This document shows, piece by piece, positions 1 through 11,732 of a stretch of 64,000 nucleotides of DNA. Location: assembly GCA_027574665.1 (NCBI GenBank), contig CM050657.1, forward strand, positions 29,077,408 to 29,141,407. The letters run 5' to 3'. The notes beneath the pieces were generated by a model. The model was not told where the DNA came from. It saw only the letters and a list, made by a program, of their open reading frames with translations, and did no database searches. The stretch's first letter is position 1; the number at the start of each line of letters is the position of its first letter. This stretch comes from Rhynochetos jubatus (lineage: Eukaryota; Chordata; Aves; Eurypygiformes; Rhynochetidae). The position numbers and the translations under genes were made by a program.

Positions 1-503
1 CAGCATTCACAGGGTGGCTGAGCTGAAATCCTGAGGACATGTCTTCGCCACCTTTGATTTCCCATTTTCGGGAAACACCAGTACTGCCAACGCCAACTTT
101 CCTTTGCTGAATGGTAACAGCACAAAAAGCCTCTGCTAAGCTCTGAAAACCACCAGCAGCACGTCGCCTGGTACTGCTAACAGTTGTTTGCTAACCTGGT
201 TTCAAAGCTGAAATGAACACTACACTTTTGTTTCTAAAGGCAATAGCTGGTCATCAAAACCCATCTGTCACTGGCTGTGCTCCGAAACATGTCCCATGGC
301 AAACTCCAGCTTGGCTTGCACAACCCTGGGTATTGCACACCCCACGCACAGTGCTCCAGCAGGCACAACCACCTACCCGCTTGTCTCCTTCAATACATTA
401 ACGCTATGTTTTGCCCACTGATCCCGTTATTTTTTTAAAAAAAGGAAAAAACCCACAGCACAACCCTCAGGCCTCTGATCCAGCAGCAAAGTCATCAGTA
501 TTT

Positions 504-872
504 CATAGAATCACAGACTGGTTCGGGTTAGAAGGGACCTTAAAGACCATTCAGTACCAAACCCCCTGCCATGGGCAGGGACACCCTCCACTAGACCAGG
601 TTGCTCCAAGCCTCATCCAGCCTGGCCTTGGACACTGCCAGGGATGGGGCACCCACAGCTTCTCTGGGCAACCTGTCCCAGGGCCTCACCACGCTCTCCG
701 GGCAGAATTTCTTCCTGATATATAATCTAAATCTCCCCGCTTTCTATTTAAACCCATTGCACCTTGTTCTACTACTACAGGCCCTTGGAAAAAGTGTCCA
801 TCCCCCCCTGTCCCCACCCCACCCCACCCACCCACCCACCCCCCGCTTCCTTGTAGGCCCCCTTCAGGTAAC
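504..872 (-). mobile_element. CR1 LINE 3' end with C-rich expansion
   Basis: The plus strand starts CATAGAATCACAGACTGGTT and continues through CCATGGGCAGGGACACCCTC and CTTGGACACTGCCAGGGATG. It is therefore a minus-strand CR1 3' end truncated at about 370 bases. Compared with the copy at 5.9 kb, the segment after the AAAAAGT block is replaced by a CCCCACCC-type expansion. Confidence 0.93.
801..844. repeat. C-rich (CCCCACCC)-type microsatellite inside CR1
   Basis: An imperfect CCCCA/CCCA repeat sits inside a CR1 copy. The related copy at 5.9 kb has only a short CCCGCCCC-containing stretch at the same place. Confidence 0.85.
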
Positions 873-1783
873 AGGGATTTCAAACAGGAGCAAAGCCAAG
901 CTTGAATCCTCACTCAGATTATCCTTTGCAAAATCTCAGCATCGGCATTAGCAAAAGAAAAGATCAAAAGGGTTAGCTCTGACAGACTGCTATTTCTGAA
1001 CCTATGTTTGTTAACACGAGGTACATAAAACTGAGAAAAACTGAGGAAGTGCTAGAAAAACACAAGTGATGTTAACCACAATGGTAAACTGCAAGTATGT
1101 AACAACCCAACCCTTTGGCCAGGAAATATTTTCAAGCTGTTTCTTTCACAGCTAGTCACTGGGTAGGAAATGCTTTTTCGACAGAAAAATATTTTCTTTT
1201 CCAGAAGACTCCATAAAATCCACACACAGAGCACAGTGTACATTTTGATGAGAATTAATTACTTGTTTACTGTGGTAGTTCAATACACAGCTAATCCCCA
1301 CACATTATCTAAACAACTTATTTCCTTTGGTAAGTGAAGAATGGTCAACAGAAAAAGAACCGTTTTATTTGTAAAAAAAGAGGCAGAGCACTGGCAACAC
1401 ATGTGCAAGCTGTAAAAAGCTGAAGAGCAACATTAGAGGATACAGGAGGATGTCCTTTGAGCACCTTCCCTTTTCCAAGTGAAGGTATTCCAAAATAAAA
1501 TGTTACTGAACAGAATGGAATTGAGATGTTTAAATATATAAAAATAAATGTCATAAACCCAAAGCTATTAATTCATAAGAGCTGTGGGTTCGGCTGTAGT
1601 TTATCATTATGACCCAGAAGTGAGGGATGGATTTAACAATCGTTTCCATTTCTCCCCAGTGACTAAATCATGTACTAGCTAAATCATTTATTAATGTCAA
1701 AGGGTGACATTTTTCAATTAAGATAATGTGATTCTAGAGGCTCTGGCCATCTGAACCCTGTTTGTGCATACCCTTGCCAATTT

Positions 1784-1812
1784 AAAAAAAAAAAAACCCA
1801 CACACACACACA
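1784..1812. repeat. A-run followed by CA microsatellite
   Basis: Thirteen A residues are followed by CCC and seven CA units. Confidence 0.85.
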
Positions 1813-4800
1813 AGGAAGCAGTCTGGCAACGTTATCTTACTTAAACTATGTACTAACAATTTAGCACTAATCGTAGGATTGCCTACAGATATTGCATACA
1901 TATATCTGTAGCTATATGCCAAGACTAAATATTTATACTACTAACCACATGGTGTTAGGGGTTAACAAGATATTCATCAAAGCACGCGCATTAGAAACTG
2001 AAATCATCTTGCTCCCTGTTGTACCTCTTCAGCTCCTCAGATGAGGACTAAGCCTTTGTCCCTCCAGTATCTCAGCAGACGGATGCAGAGCATCCAAAGT
2101 CTGGCTGCTCTGGGAGGAGAGTAGAGGGCAAAACATCCAAAAGAAAAAAAGACAAGGAAATGCTCACCCCCACAGCAGGGCGTGGGCAGCCTCCCAACCA
2201 CCCAAAGTGCCCTGCTGATCCTGTGCCAGGTCCAAAGGAGAAGAACACAGCCATCCAGTAGCAAATACTGCCCAGGAACTACGAAGTATTTCAGATCTTT
2301 TAAAATACAATCCCTGGAAGTGAGCGTCCTGCCCATTAGCCCCTTCACTGTTAACTTCCAGTGGAAGATCTATATTGTAAGTGCCGGTCGCAATGACCAT
2401 TCTTATTTTTTTATGCCATCTCACACCCACTGCTTAAAATAATTCGTTATATTGACTCTCTGGCTTGGAGAGGGGAGGGAACAAAACCACACAGCACAAA
2501 AGTTCAGCAAAATCAAGTCTGAGAAATAACACTGCATCAGAGTAGTTCGTTCAGACCAGACTCCACAGGCATTCCCTTTGCTTTGTTTTACTTACAAATA
2601 GTTTGCAAGAGACTATGATTAGCTGGAAAAACTGCATTCCCTTTCAACCTCCAGGTGTACAAAGCAAACCAGCATTAAGTATCTCCTACAGCACACCTTG
2701 GATCTGTACGCAGGATGCAGTAAACCACCACGTTGGATAACCAGCTCCAGCAGTAAATCACCGCGCAGCGCTCGCAGCACAAACCCTTGCTGTGGAGCCC
2801 GTTAGCTCCCGGTCAGCTCTACTGAGGCAGGCAAACCGCTGAAGGAACTGAGTGACACAGCAGTCTCAGGCAGGCGCCTGCCTCCAAACTCTCTTCCAAA
2901 GCCTTGTTCAAAGGCTGGGCCCATACAAACCACCACATACATGAGAATTTTACAAAGCGCAAGTTACGGCTCAGTTCTCCACAACGGTGTGGGCTGCCAG
3001 CCCAACTTCCTGCTCTGCTGGAGATCTGGACTTTAGCATCCCCGTACCCTGTTCGTGCCTGTACACAGGAAGGATTCTAAGGGCCAAAGAGTGTGACGAC
3101 GACGCCAAGAACTGTGAATCACCCAGGCAAAGCAAGTGGTGTTATTCTGGTGCAGACAGCATCACACGCCCTCTTCACCAGGGTAAGGTCACTGCACAGC
3201 GCAGAGGATCCAGTGCACGTCACCTTGGCATTGCTGGCACGGCAATCACCTCCTTCTAAGTGGAAAAACTGATTACATTGAGGTGATGATATGCTTGCAA
3301 GTCATTCCTCCACACCTCTAGGAGATGGACAAGCTGTACTGCAACAGTTTGTTCCCATTGCAAAACAGTCGCCAAGTCCCCCAGAGCGGTCCCAACAGCC
3401 CTGCTCCCTGCTTGGCCAGACGATCCCACTGGCATTGCAAAGGGAGTCTTTACCTGCATCTTCAGCGAAGAGTACTAATAAAGGGCTTTAACAAAACTCT
3501 GTCTTAAATAAAACTGTACTGCTGCCTGTTGACACCTACTAGCTGGGATGCGACAGAGACTGTAATTTTTCTGAAAACTGTATTACACAGCTGTAATGGC
3601 TTTTTTTTAAACCACTGGACATAATTTGGTGTAATGGGGAAGAATATGACTGCACTTTATTGTTTTCCCACATACAGATTTGAGACTAAGAAAATGCTGG
3701 AAACAATATAGTTTTTCCCAGGATGAGGCAGGCTGATCTCTAACTTCAGCTCGGTAAGGAGAGATGCTAGGTAAGAAACACTTTTTTGTTCCTGAGAAAT
3801 GTTGAAAAAATTAAAGAGCAGAGTGGGAATTTTAAACCCTTTGAAGAAACAAATACATGAAGTTTTCACAAGAAAACACGAGAATAAGAAAAGGCCTCAA
3901 AACCATACAAGAAGAAATAGAGTTTTCAGCTCAAAACCCAAACTATTTCCTGAAGCTCCGAAGCCGGGCGGCAGGCTGCACGCTGTGGTGCGAGACGTGT
4001 GCGGGCACCGGGGCCGACAGCCAGCGATGCTCAGAGCCTGCTGTCAGGGCAGCCACCATGGCCCCAGTACCAGCCCTCCTGCGAGGGACCCACACTCCCT
4101 TTTCCCCTCGTGAAAGGGAGGGACCGTGTGACTGTGAGGCTTATTAACGCTTCCATAAACGTTCTGTAAAACGGTCTTCCCCCCACCCCAAAGCAAGCGG
4201 GTGCCAAGCTCACAGCGTGACACAGATGCTTCTCTGTGGATCCGAAGCAGCCTCCTGTCCAAACAGCATTAGGGCCTGGTCCAGAATGACTTCAGTAACA
4301 CACGCTTTCCAGAGTCACACTGAAACAGCTCTCTTCGACTTTAAATCTTGTCACAAATATCAGCTCTTTATAAAAAAGGAAGAAAATAATCAGATAAGAT
4401 TTGGACTCTTAAAAACACATGAAGTTTCTTCCCAGAGTAAAAGGAACGCAGAGAAACTCCAGTGGTATTAGCAACAGCACTTACATTTATATCAACATTC
4501 TCAAGATCTGAATTTGGACCCCAAAGAAAGGCCCGGATATAGACAAGGGCAAAGTTTATCACCAAGTGAACAAAGTGACATCTCTCCAGACATCAATGGC
4601 TTCTGAAATTCTCTAGCTTTATACAACATTAGTGATTTAAATGCCAAACCACATTCACTTTGTTTATCTTGGAAAGCTTTACATCCACATAGGAACACCC
4701 TCAGACCGTAACAGAGGAATGAAAGGTCAGGCTGTTACTTCCAGAACCAGCACAGGGAACTCCAGAACAAACAAGGTACTGGCATTTCCCTCGTCCATGG

Positions 4801-5942
4801 TGCCCACTGCATGTGGCTATTTTTCTAATGTCATGTAAGCACCATGAATAACTTCTGATGTTGAAAAATAAAAATCCTAACCTGAAAAGATGACATAAAT
4901 GCCCTCTGAAATTCATCTGTTTCTTGTAGCCAGCAAGAAGCCAGCTGCTTCAGCGCAAGGTTTCTGCAGACAGGGATCCCAGGCTGTGCCTGCCCCTCGA
5001 CTGCTCGCCAACCTCTCTGGTCCTCAGCTGCCAACCTGCTCCTCCTACCCCCAAAAGTTCTACCTAGCATTTTTCATTAGTCCAAAGCCTCCTTAGATTC
5101 TGCCTTCCTGACAAACACCTCCAGACACCTACACAAACATTGCTGCCCCACACAGCTGGACCCCTGCTCTGACCGGCTGGAGCCCTGTCCCAAGCTCAGA
5201 AACCCGGTGGGAACTTGTCTGACCACGGAGGTGAAATCCCCAAGCTGTAGCTCTGGGATGTCTCTTTCCAGGTGAAGATGTTACCACAACTCATTTCAGC
5301 TACCACACGCAACCTACCATCTCTTCATGTGCGACTCTCCTTAGGGGAGATGAGCTCCACCACGTCCGCAGCACGAAAACTGTCAGCATGTTAAACGTGA
5401 GAAGGATGTCGGAGTGTGGCTTCAGGAAAAGAACAATTAAGCAGTGACTAACTAGAATTTCAGTGCATTTGTTTTTCACTGTCCTGAAGCACAAGGGCTT
5501 TTCATCACCCTTGCTTAAGAAAGGCAGACATTCGTTCAGAGGCTGGGTCCAGGCTCGCCATGATGCACAGAAAAGCCGCCCTTCACCTCTACAGACCCTG
5601 CAGAGAGCTGGGTACTTCTGGCAGGGCTATTTCCCACACCAGGCAGCCCCAGTCCCCACTGGACACCAGAAGGAAATGATCTGAACCCTGTCACTGTTGA
5701 GGGAAACAAAATCCCAAGTCTCTGCAGTGGGGTAACTGTTTGGAAGCATGTGTTCCATTACTGAGCCAAAAACTGCAGGATTGTGAAGCAGAGGTGCAAG
5801 GACTCACATGCAACCTCAAAGCTACAAGAAGGAACTAAATACTGCAACTCTGATCTGCAGGAAAAGGCAACAGCAAGACCCACCCCAGGTCCTGTAGCCT
5901 TTCAAACTGTGCAATGCTTCCTTCCATAGCAACTCTGTACTT

Positions 5943-7105
5943 TCATAGAATTGTAGAATGGCTTTGGATTAGAAAGAAATTTAAAGACCATCTAGTTCCA
6001 ACCCCCTGCCATGGGCAGGGACACCCTCCACTAGACCAGGTTGCTCCAAGCCTCATCCAGCCTGGCCTTGGACACTGCCAGGGATGGGGCATCCACAGCT
6101 TCTCTGGGCAACCTGTTCCAGTGCCCCACCACCCTCTCCGGGAAGAATTTCTTCCTGATATCCAATCTCAATCTCCCCACTTTCAATTTAAAGCCATTGC
6201 CCCTTGTCCTACCACTACAGGCCCTTGTAAAAAGTCCCGCCCCAGTTTCCTTGTAGCCCCTTCAGGTACTGGAAGGTGCTATAAGGTCTCCCTGGAGTCT
6301 TCCCTTCTCCAGGCTGAATAAGCCCAACTCTCCCAGCCTGTCCCCATGGCAGAGGGGCTCCAGCCCTTGGAGCATCTTCGTAGTCTCCTCTGGACTCCTT
6401 ACAACCGGTCAATATCCTTCTTATGTTGAAGCCTAAAGAGCCGGATGCAGAACTCCAGGTGGGATCTCACAAGAGCGGAGTAGAGGGGGGAAATCCCCTC
6501 CCTCAGCCTGCTGGCCACACTGCTCTGGATACAGTCCAGAATACAGTTGACCTTCCAGGCTTCAAGTGCACATTCCCAGCTCATGTTGAGCTTTTCATCC
6601 ACCAGTACCCCCAAGTCCTTCTCCTCAGGGCTGCTTTCAATCCATTCTCTGCCCAGCCTGTACTTGTGCCCAGGATTGCCCCGACCCAGGTGCAGGACCT
6701 TGCACTTGGCCTGGTTGAACTCCATGAGGTTGGCACAGGCCCGCCCCTCCAGCCTGTCCAGGTCCCTCTGGATGGCATCCCTTCCCTCCAGCTTGTCAAC
6801 CACATCACACAGCTTGGTGTCATCAGCAAACTTGCTGAGGATGCACTCAATCCCACCATCCATGTCACTGACAAAGATGTTAAACAGCACCGGTCCCAAC
6901 ACCAACCCCCGGGGAACGCCGCTCGTCACTGCTCTCCACTCAGACATCGAGCCATTGACCACAACTCTCTGAGTGCGACCATCAAGCCAGTTCCTTATCC
7001 TCCGAGCAGTCCATCCATCAAATCCATGTCTCTCCAATTTAGAGACAAGGATGTTGTGCAGGACAGCATCAAACGTTTTTCACAAGTCCAGGTAGATTTT
7101 AGAGG
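5943..7105 (-). mobile_element. CR1 LINE, about 1.16 kb, 5'-truncated, with ORF2 remnant
   Basis: The largest mobile element in the window. In the minus sense it begins near the reverse-transcriptase segment resembling [14 protein letters not shown] and ends with the 3' terminus (plus strand CATAGAATTGTAGAATGG). It shares its 3' UTR block closely with the copy at 33.3-33.9 kb, so both may belong to one subfamily. The 5' part of ORF2 and all of ORF1 are absent. Confidence 0.95.
6399..7037 (-). pseudogene. CR1 reverse transcriptase (ORF2) fragment
   Basis: A 212-codon open stretch of the CR1 LINE reverse transcriptase. It contains the RT motif [16 protein letters not shown] (about residues 40-55; the usual sequence has PQG) and the catalytic FADD box at residues 70-73. 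These are followed by a thumb-like region with YKD/KKDI-type sequence near the end. Upstream in the same frame is a stop in YLDL-stop-KTF, and the N-terminal endonuclease is missing. It cannot encode an active enzyme. The long antisense frame over the same bases has no meaning. Confidence 0.92.
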
Positions 7106-8047
7106 TACGAGATTAAAATGGTGCCCTTTGAAAATGTTACACATTCTAGCAGCAAGCTCTTTAATGAAAAAAAGGTCTTTAAACACCAAACAGTCAAAAA
7201 CAAAAAGATCAAAACAAAACAGTCACTCACAGACAAATTCTTCCTAACGTTCCTTAGAAACCACTGAAAAGTTATCTTGTCATCTCAAATGGCAAGATAA
7301 AAGTTAATGGATTCACAGGCATGGAGATAAGACTGCATTCTTAAGTCCGAGTGATTTAACACACATTTATCAATAGGAACTATCCAATCTCATAGAAAGT
7401 AACATCCCTTCTGCAGATCTTGGCACTGATGGTCCACCAAAACGTATACAACAGACAGGGCTTCGCTTCCCTCATCATCCCAACAGGCAGCTGTGCTGGT
7501 GGCGGTGCAGCACAGTCCACTGGGAGCCAGGGTCACGAATCCATAGCTCCTGGGGACAGCCCAGCCTGCAAAGCTGGGTAGGCTCAGAGCCAGGGCCAAG
7601 CACCGTGCCTTGCCCTTGGGTGGAGGACCACTGGGCTTTGGGTGTCTCAGGAATCACTGATGGGTTTGCTCTTCATTGCCTACGAGAAAAATTAACTACC
7701 CAGCACTCTGACAGCACTGCACATCCCTCCAGCAGTTCATTTTAGCAGGAAGCACCAAAGCTGTCTTGACTATCAGGATTTTCTCAAACACGTGGTACCA
7801 ACCTCAATAGGCCCTTTCAGCCAAACCACTGAGAGGACTGGTGTAAAATTTTCAAAATATCCTTCCTTCTGATCCTAATCCAATCAACAGAGCACAGCTG
7901 TGAAAACTGAAGCCTGTGCAGATCCACACTGTACAGGCTTCTTCTGAAAAGCACTGGGACAAGACTAGAATGTCTACATTTTCTGATTCAAATTTATAGT
8001 CAGGCACAGAAAATTCCCGTGGACCAGGGAAAAAAGCTTAAGCCACC

Positions 8048-8074
8048 AAAAAAAAGAAAGAAAGAAAGAAAAAA
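8048..8074. repeat. AAAG microsatellite
   Basis: A short A-rich run with four AAAG units in PID1 intron 1. Confidence 0.85.
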
Positions 8075-11000
8075 CAATCCACAAAGCAGAAAACCCACCC
8101 CACATTAAAACTGATTTAACATCATTCAGCAATGCTGGGACTGGCAGCACAGAAAACAATATGGACACTATGGGATAAGCAAGTCAGCCACAGAAACATT
8201 TCACTTCATCCCCCCCACATATATACTTCTAGGTTGGGGTTCACCTCTGCCTTAAAATAGCTGTATACGAGAAATCTGTTAAATTGCCTGTTTCTGTACC
8301 TGAAGGAATACTTCCTCATTCCCTTCACAAATTATCCTGTGAAAACGTCACTCAATCCATCAGACAATTTGAAATCCCCATCTCCAAAGCAACACACAGC
8401 CAGAATTCTCTCTCCAACGTTTGTATTTACTTATTTCTGTTAATCTGATGCTTAAGATGACAATTTTCTGGAAGATGAAAGGAATTCACTGCCGCCTTCC
8501 ACCGGCGCACAGCGCAGCAAGCCAGGGCAGAGGCACACGCTACGCCCCAACACCCAGGCAGCTCAGGGAGATGCAGTTTGGTGCTTAAATTCCAAAACGT
8601 ACTTTTTTTTGTCAAAAACTGGAAAAAAAAGAATAAATTCCAGATGGAAAGGCTAAAAATGGGCAAAAGGTTCTGTTAAATAAATAGTCTCAAATTGGGG
8701 GGGGAAGATTAAAACCCTGTTTCTGAAGTCTGACGTATTTTTTTCTAATGATTTTGTTGTTTTCTTTATGCTCGTTCTCCAGCCCCAAGCTGGAGTCAGA
8801 AGAACCAGCACACCGTGACACAACTCTTCTCGTGATGTGCCCCTCCCCAGCAGAAGGAAATGCTAGAAAACTGAGGGCAAAATTCCTTAACACTAGAAAC
8901 CAAGAGCAGCATATTAATTTGGCCTGGACAGTTTTAATAAAAACAATTTTTCTTGTTTTGTTTTTTCAACCAAAATTACTGGAGGGAGAGGTAATTCCCC
9001 CTCTCCAAGAAACTATACCATTTACAGGTCAGTCTCATAGTCATCTGCTCAGAAAGCACAGATTAATCCTGACAGCTCATCCCCAGCAACAGCAGAGCAG
9101 CTGAGATTGGCTCTGGAGAGCCTCTCCCTGTAGCGATTTGGAAAGGAAACGCTGCATCAGACCATCCCTTCAGTCTCTCAACACCAATGCTCAGGGACAG
9201 AGTGGAAAGCTAGAACCTTGCAGGCTTAGATGATGTATTTGGTGCTGCCACCATCACCACAGAGGTCGTATGCAGACCCCAAACTCCCCTGCCATGGCTT
9301 CCAGCCAGCAGCTACTCTCAGGAAGGAGCTCTGTAGCATGGAGAAATGTTTGTTTTGAATTAGATTATACAAACTATGCATGTTCTGTAACAGCCCAATG
9401 GGCAGGATTGCTGCCCTGCTCTACAATCCAGGCAGGCTCAAGGTTGGTACTGCCCCAGCAGAGCTTGTACTAGAACCCACTGCAATGGTCTGCAGGGCAG
9501 CTACTCCACCAGTGCGACCAGGCTCCAAACATTTCTCCAGGCACCAAAGGAGTGGGCAAGTTTTCAGAAGAGCTTGGTCCACCAGGTGAAACACTTTCCA
9601 GAAAAGCCTGGCCCTAAATGGAGACTCTGAATACTTGGAAACCTGCTCCAGGGTCATTCTGAAAGCTTCGCACAAAACGTAAGGAATAGCCATCGCTCAA
9701 ATCCAGAGGGAGCCTGGCACGGGAAGAAAGAGGTGGCCACGAATCTGAGCTTCAGGATGTTTAATGAACTATCTGCTCTCAGTGTTCCTGGCAGCTCCTA
9801 TCAAGCGTATCTGAAGAACACATTTTCACATCAGATGTTTAAAAAGTGTCTGGCCACGACACAGACCCACCGCCATGAAGGGGTACGGCACAAGCGCATC
9901 AACGGCACCAGTACTATGGCACGGAGATCCCAAACTGAACAGCACAGCATAGCTCCGTCAGTAAAATTCATTATTAATAACTCAGGTCAGAAATGTAGCT
10001 GTTAACATTGCCTGGAAGCACAACCAGCCATTAAGCTCTGAGGGGAGAGTGAAACCACCCAGAAAAGGCTCCCGGCCTGCTCCAGGCCTCTCACCCCATC
10101 CCGAGAATCACTCGGCAGGATGGAGCAGGGGAAACCTGCGACAGAACAGAGGGAAACAGCTGGAATGGCATCATTGTTACATTTCCAAATGGAAGTTTGA
10201 ATTATTACCACTGATAATCATTTTGTCAGGAGAGTGGCTACTCTTTAAATGCTCCCAATGAAAACGTGGGTGGAGGTTCTTCAAAAAGGCCAACACTCAG
10301 AAGCCATCGCTCAACTGCCGAGGTAAGAGCCAGCACAGCGAGATCAACATAATCACTCCTAGTCTGTGTATAATTTTGTTGAAGTGCCATCATTTACAAA
10401 ATATCAAATACCAGAGATGCACAAGTTTGGTTGTTTTTTTTTTTTTAAGATTCTGCACAAAGATTTATATTTGCCACTCCATACTTTGAGTATTTCAGCA
10501 GGCCAGATGAATCGTGAAAAGCCATGCTAGGTCTACTCAGGACACATTCACAATCACCCACATTTAAAATTGTTGTTAGAAGAGTTCTGATGCACTCTCT
10601 TAGAAACACCCAAGAAGACTAACGCTGTCACCTGTAACTTTTCCAGCTATTATTTGAAGTGCAAATAAGTTCAATTATTATACATGAAAGCACTGTGGAG
10701 GAGGGAAAAAAAAAAAGGCAAGTACTAAAAATCGCTTAAATTGACTTTTCAGCTAAACATTTACATGTCTCTGGGCCAGACTCTCATCTTGCTTGCACAG
10801 AGTCAAATTGCAAACAAAGTTGCCACCATACTGAACTGTGAGAGAGGATGGGGAGCGTAACACACCTCCCATCACCCAGCTGAAGGTGCCTCTGCTCTGA
10901 ACGCAGGCACGCTCGGAAGGAAACGGTAACACTCGGGACACAGCACTGCTGACTGTCCTGCTGGCTGCCACCAGGGACACAAACAAGAAACACGCAGTTA

Positions 11001-11716
11001 AAATTCTGAACTCCTCTGAATGCTTTAGTTTGTCTTCCTTCAAGGAAATCACTGCTTGGGGGATTTTTTTCTTGGTCACCAAACAGGCTGTCAGCTTCAT
11101 AAACAGAAACCAGTAGTACCATTCTATGATTCTATTACTATAAACGAACCCTCAAGATCATTTCCCAGGGGGTTTTCCACAAAGCAGTCACTGATTTTGA
11201 TTTTCTTTTGGTCATAGAATGCTTCCCAAAATTAGCACTTTTCCAGAGCCATTCATTTTCTACAAAGAATAAATAACGTGGAAAAAAGGAACTGCCCAAG
11301 CTAAGTGGTGCCAGATGAGCTTGCTGGAATCACAGAGCTTTGTTTTAAAGATCCCTGGTTGCTGTAAAGTCATAGCAGCAAAGCAGTGCAAAAACGCTGA
11401 TGCCTTGGAAGATATCCTGAAGCTCTACAGTGCCAAAACACTGGGCTGTATGACTTCCTGGACCTTTGCATCCACATGACTCAAGCTTAAATTGCAAATA
11501 CTTTTGACTTTTTCCTTCTGACATAATATTTAATAAAACCAGAGCACAGTAGTAGTATCAGTCCTGCTACACGGCTTGCAGCAGTAGCTGCCTAGACAGC
11601 TGTTTGCGTGCTTTACACCTGCAACCTCTTTGTGCTTGGTTTGAAGAAGCTTTTCCATATACTTTAAAAAACTTGGAGAACTATTGTTTCAACCAACTTT
11701 ATACTGCATTTTTTAA

Positions 11717-11732
11717 CAGATGCATGCATCTG
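11717..11732. other. Perfect 16-bp palindrome with two E-boxes
   Basis: CAGATGCATGCATCTG is its own reverse complement. It contains CAGATG and CATCTG (both CANNTG E-boxes) flanking overlapping ATGCAT. No gene is adjacent; it lies in PID1 intron 1. Confidence 0.85.

Noticed and set aside
6423-7247. Plus-strand open frame of 274 codons
   Set aside because: It is the antisense of the CR1 reverse-transcriptase fragment.
11119-11136. CATTCTATGATTCTATT motif resembling a CR1 tail
   Set aside because: There is no CR1 body next to it, so an 18-base match is too little to call an insertion. A similar lone tail occurs at about 57949-57968.
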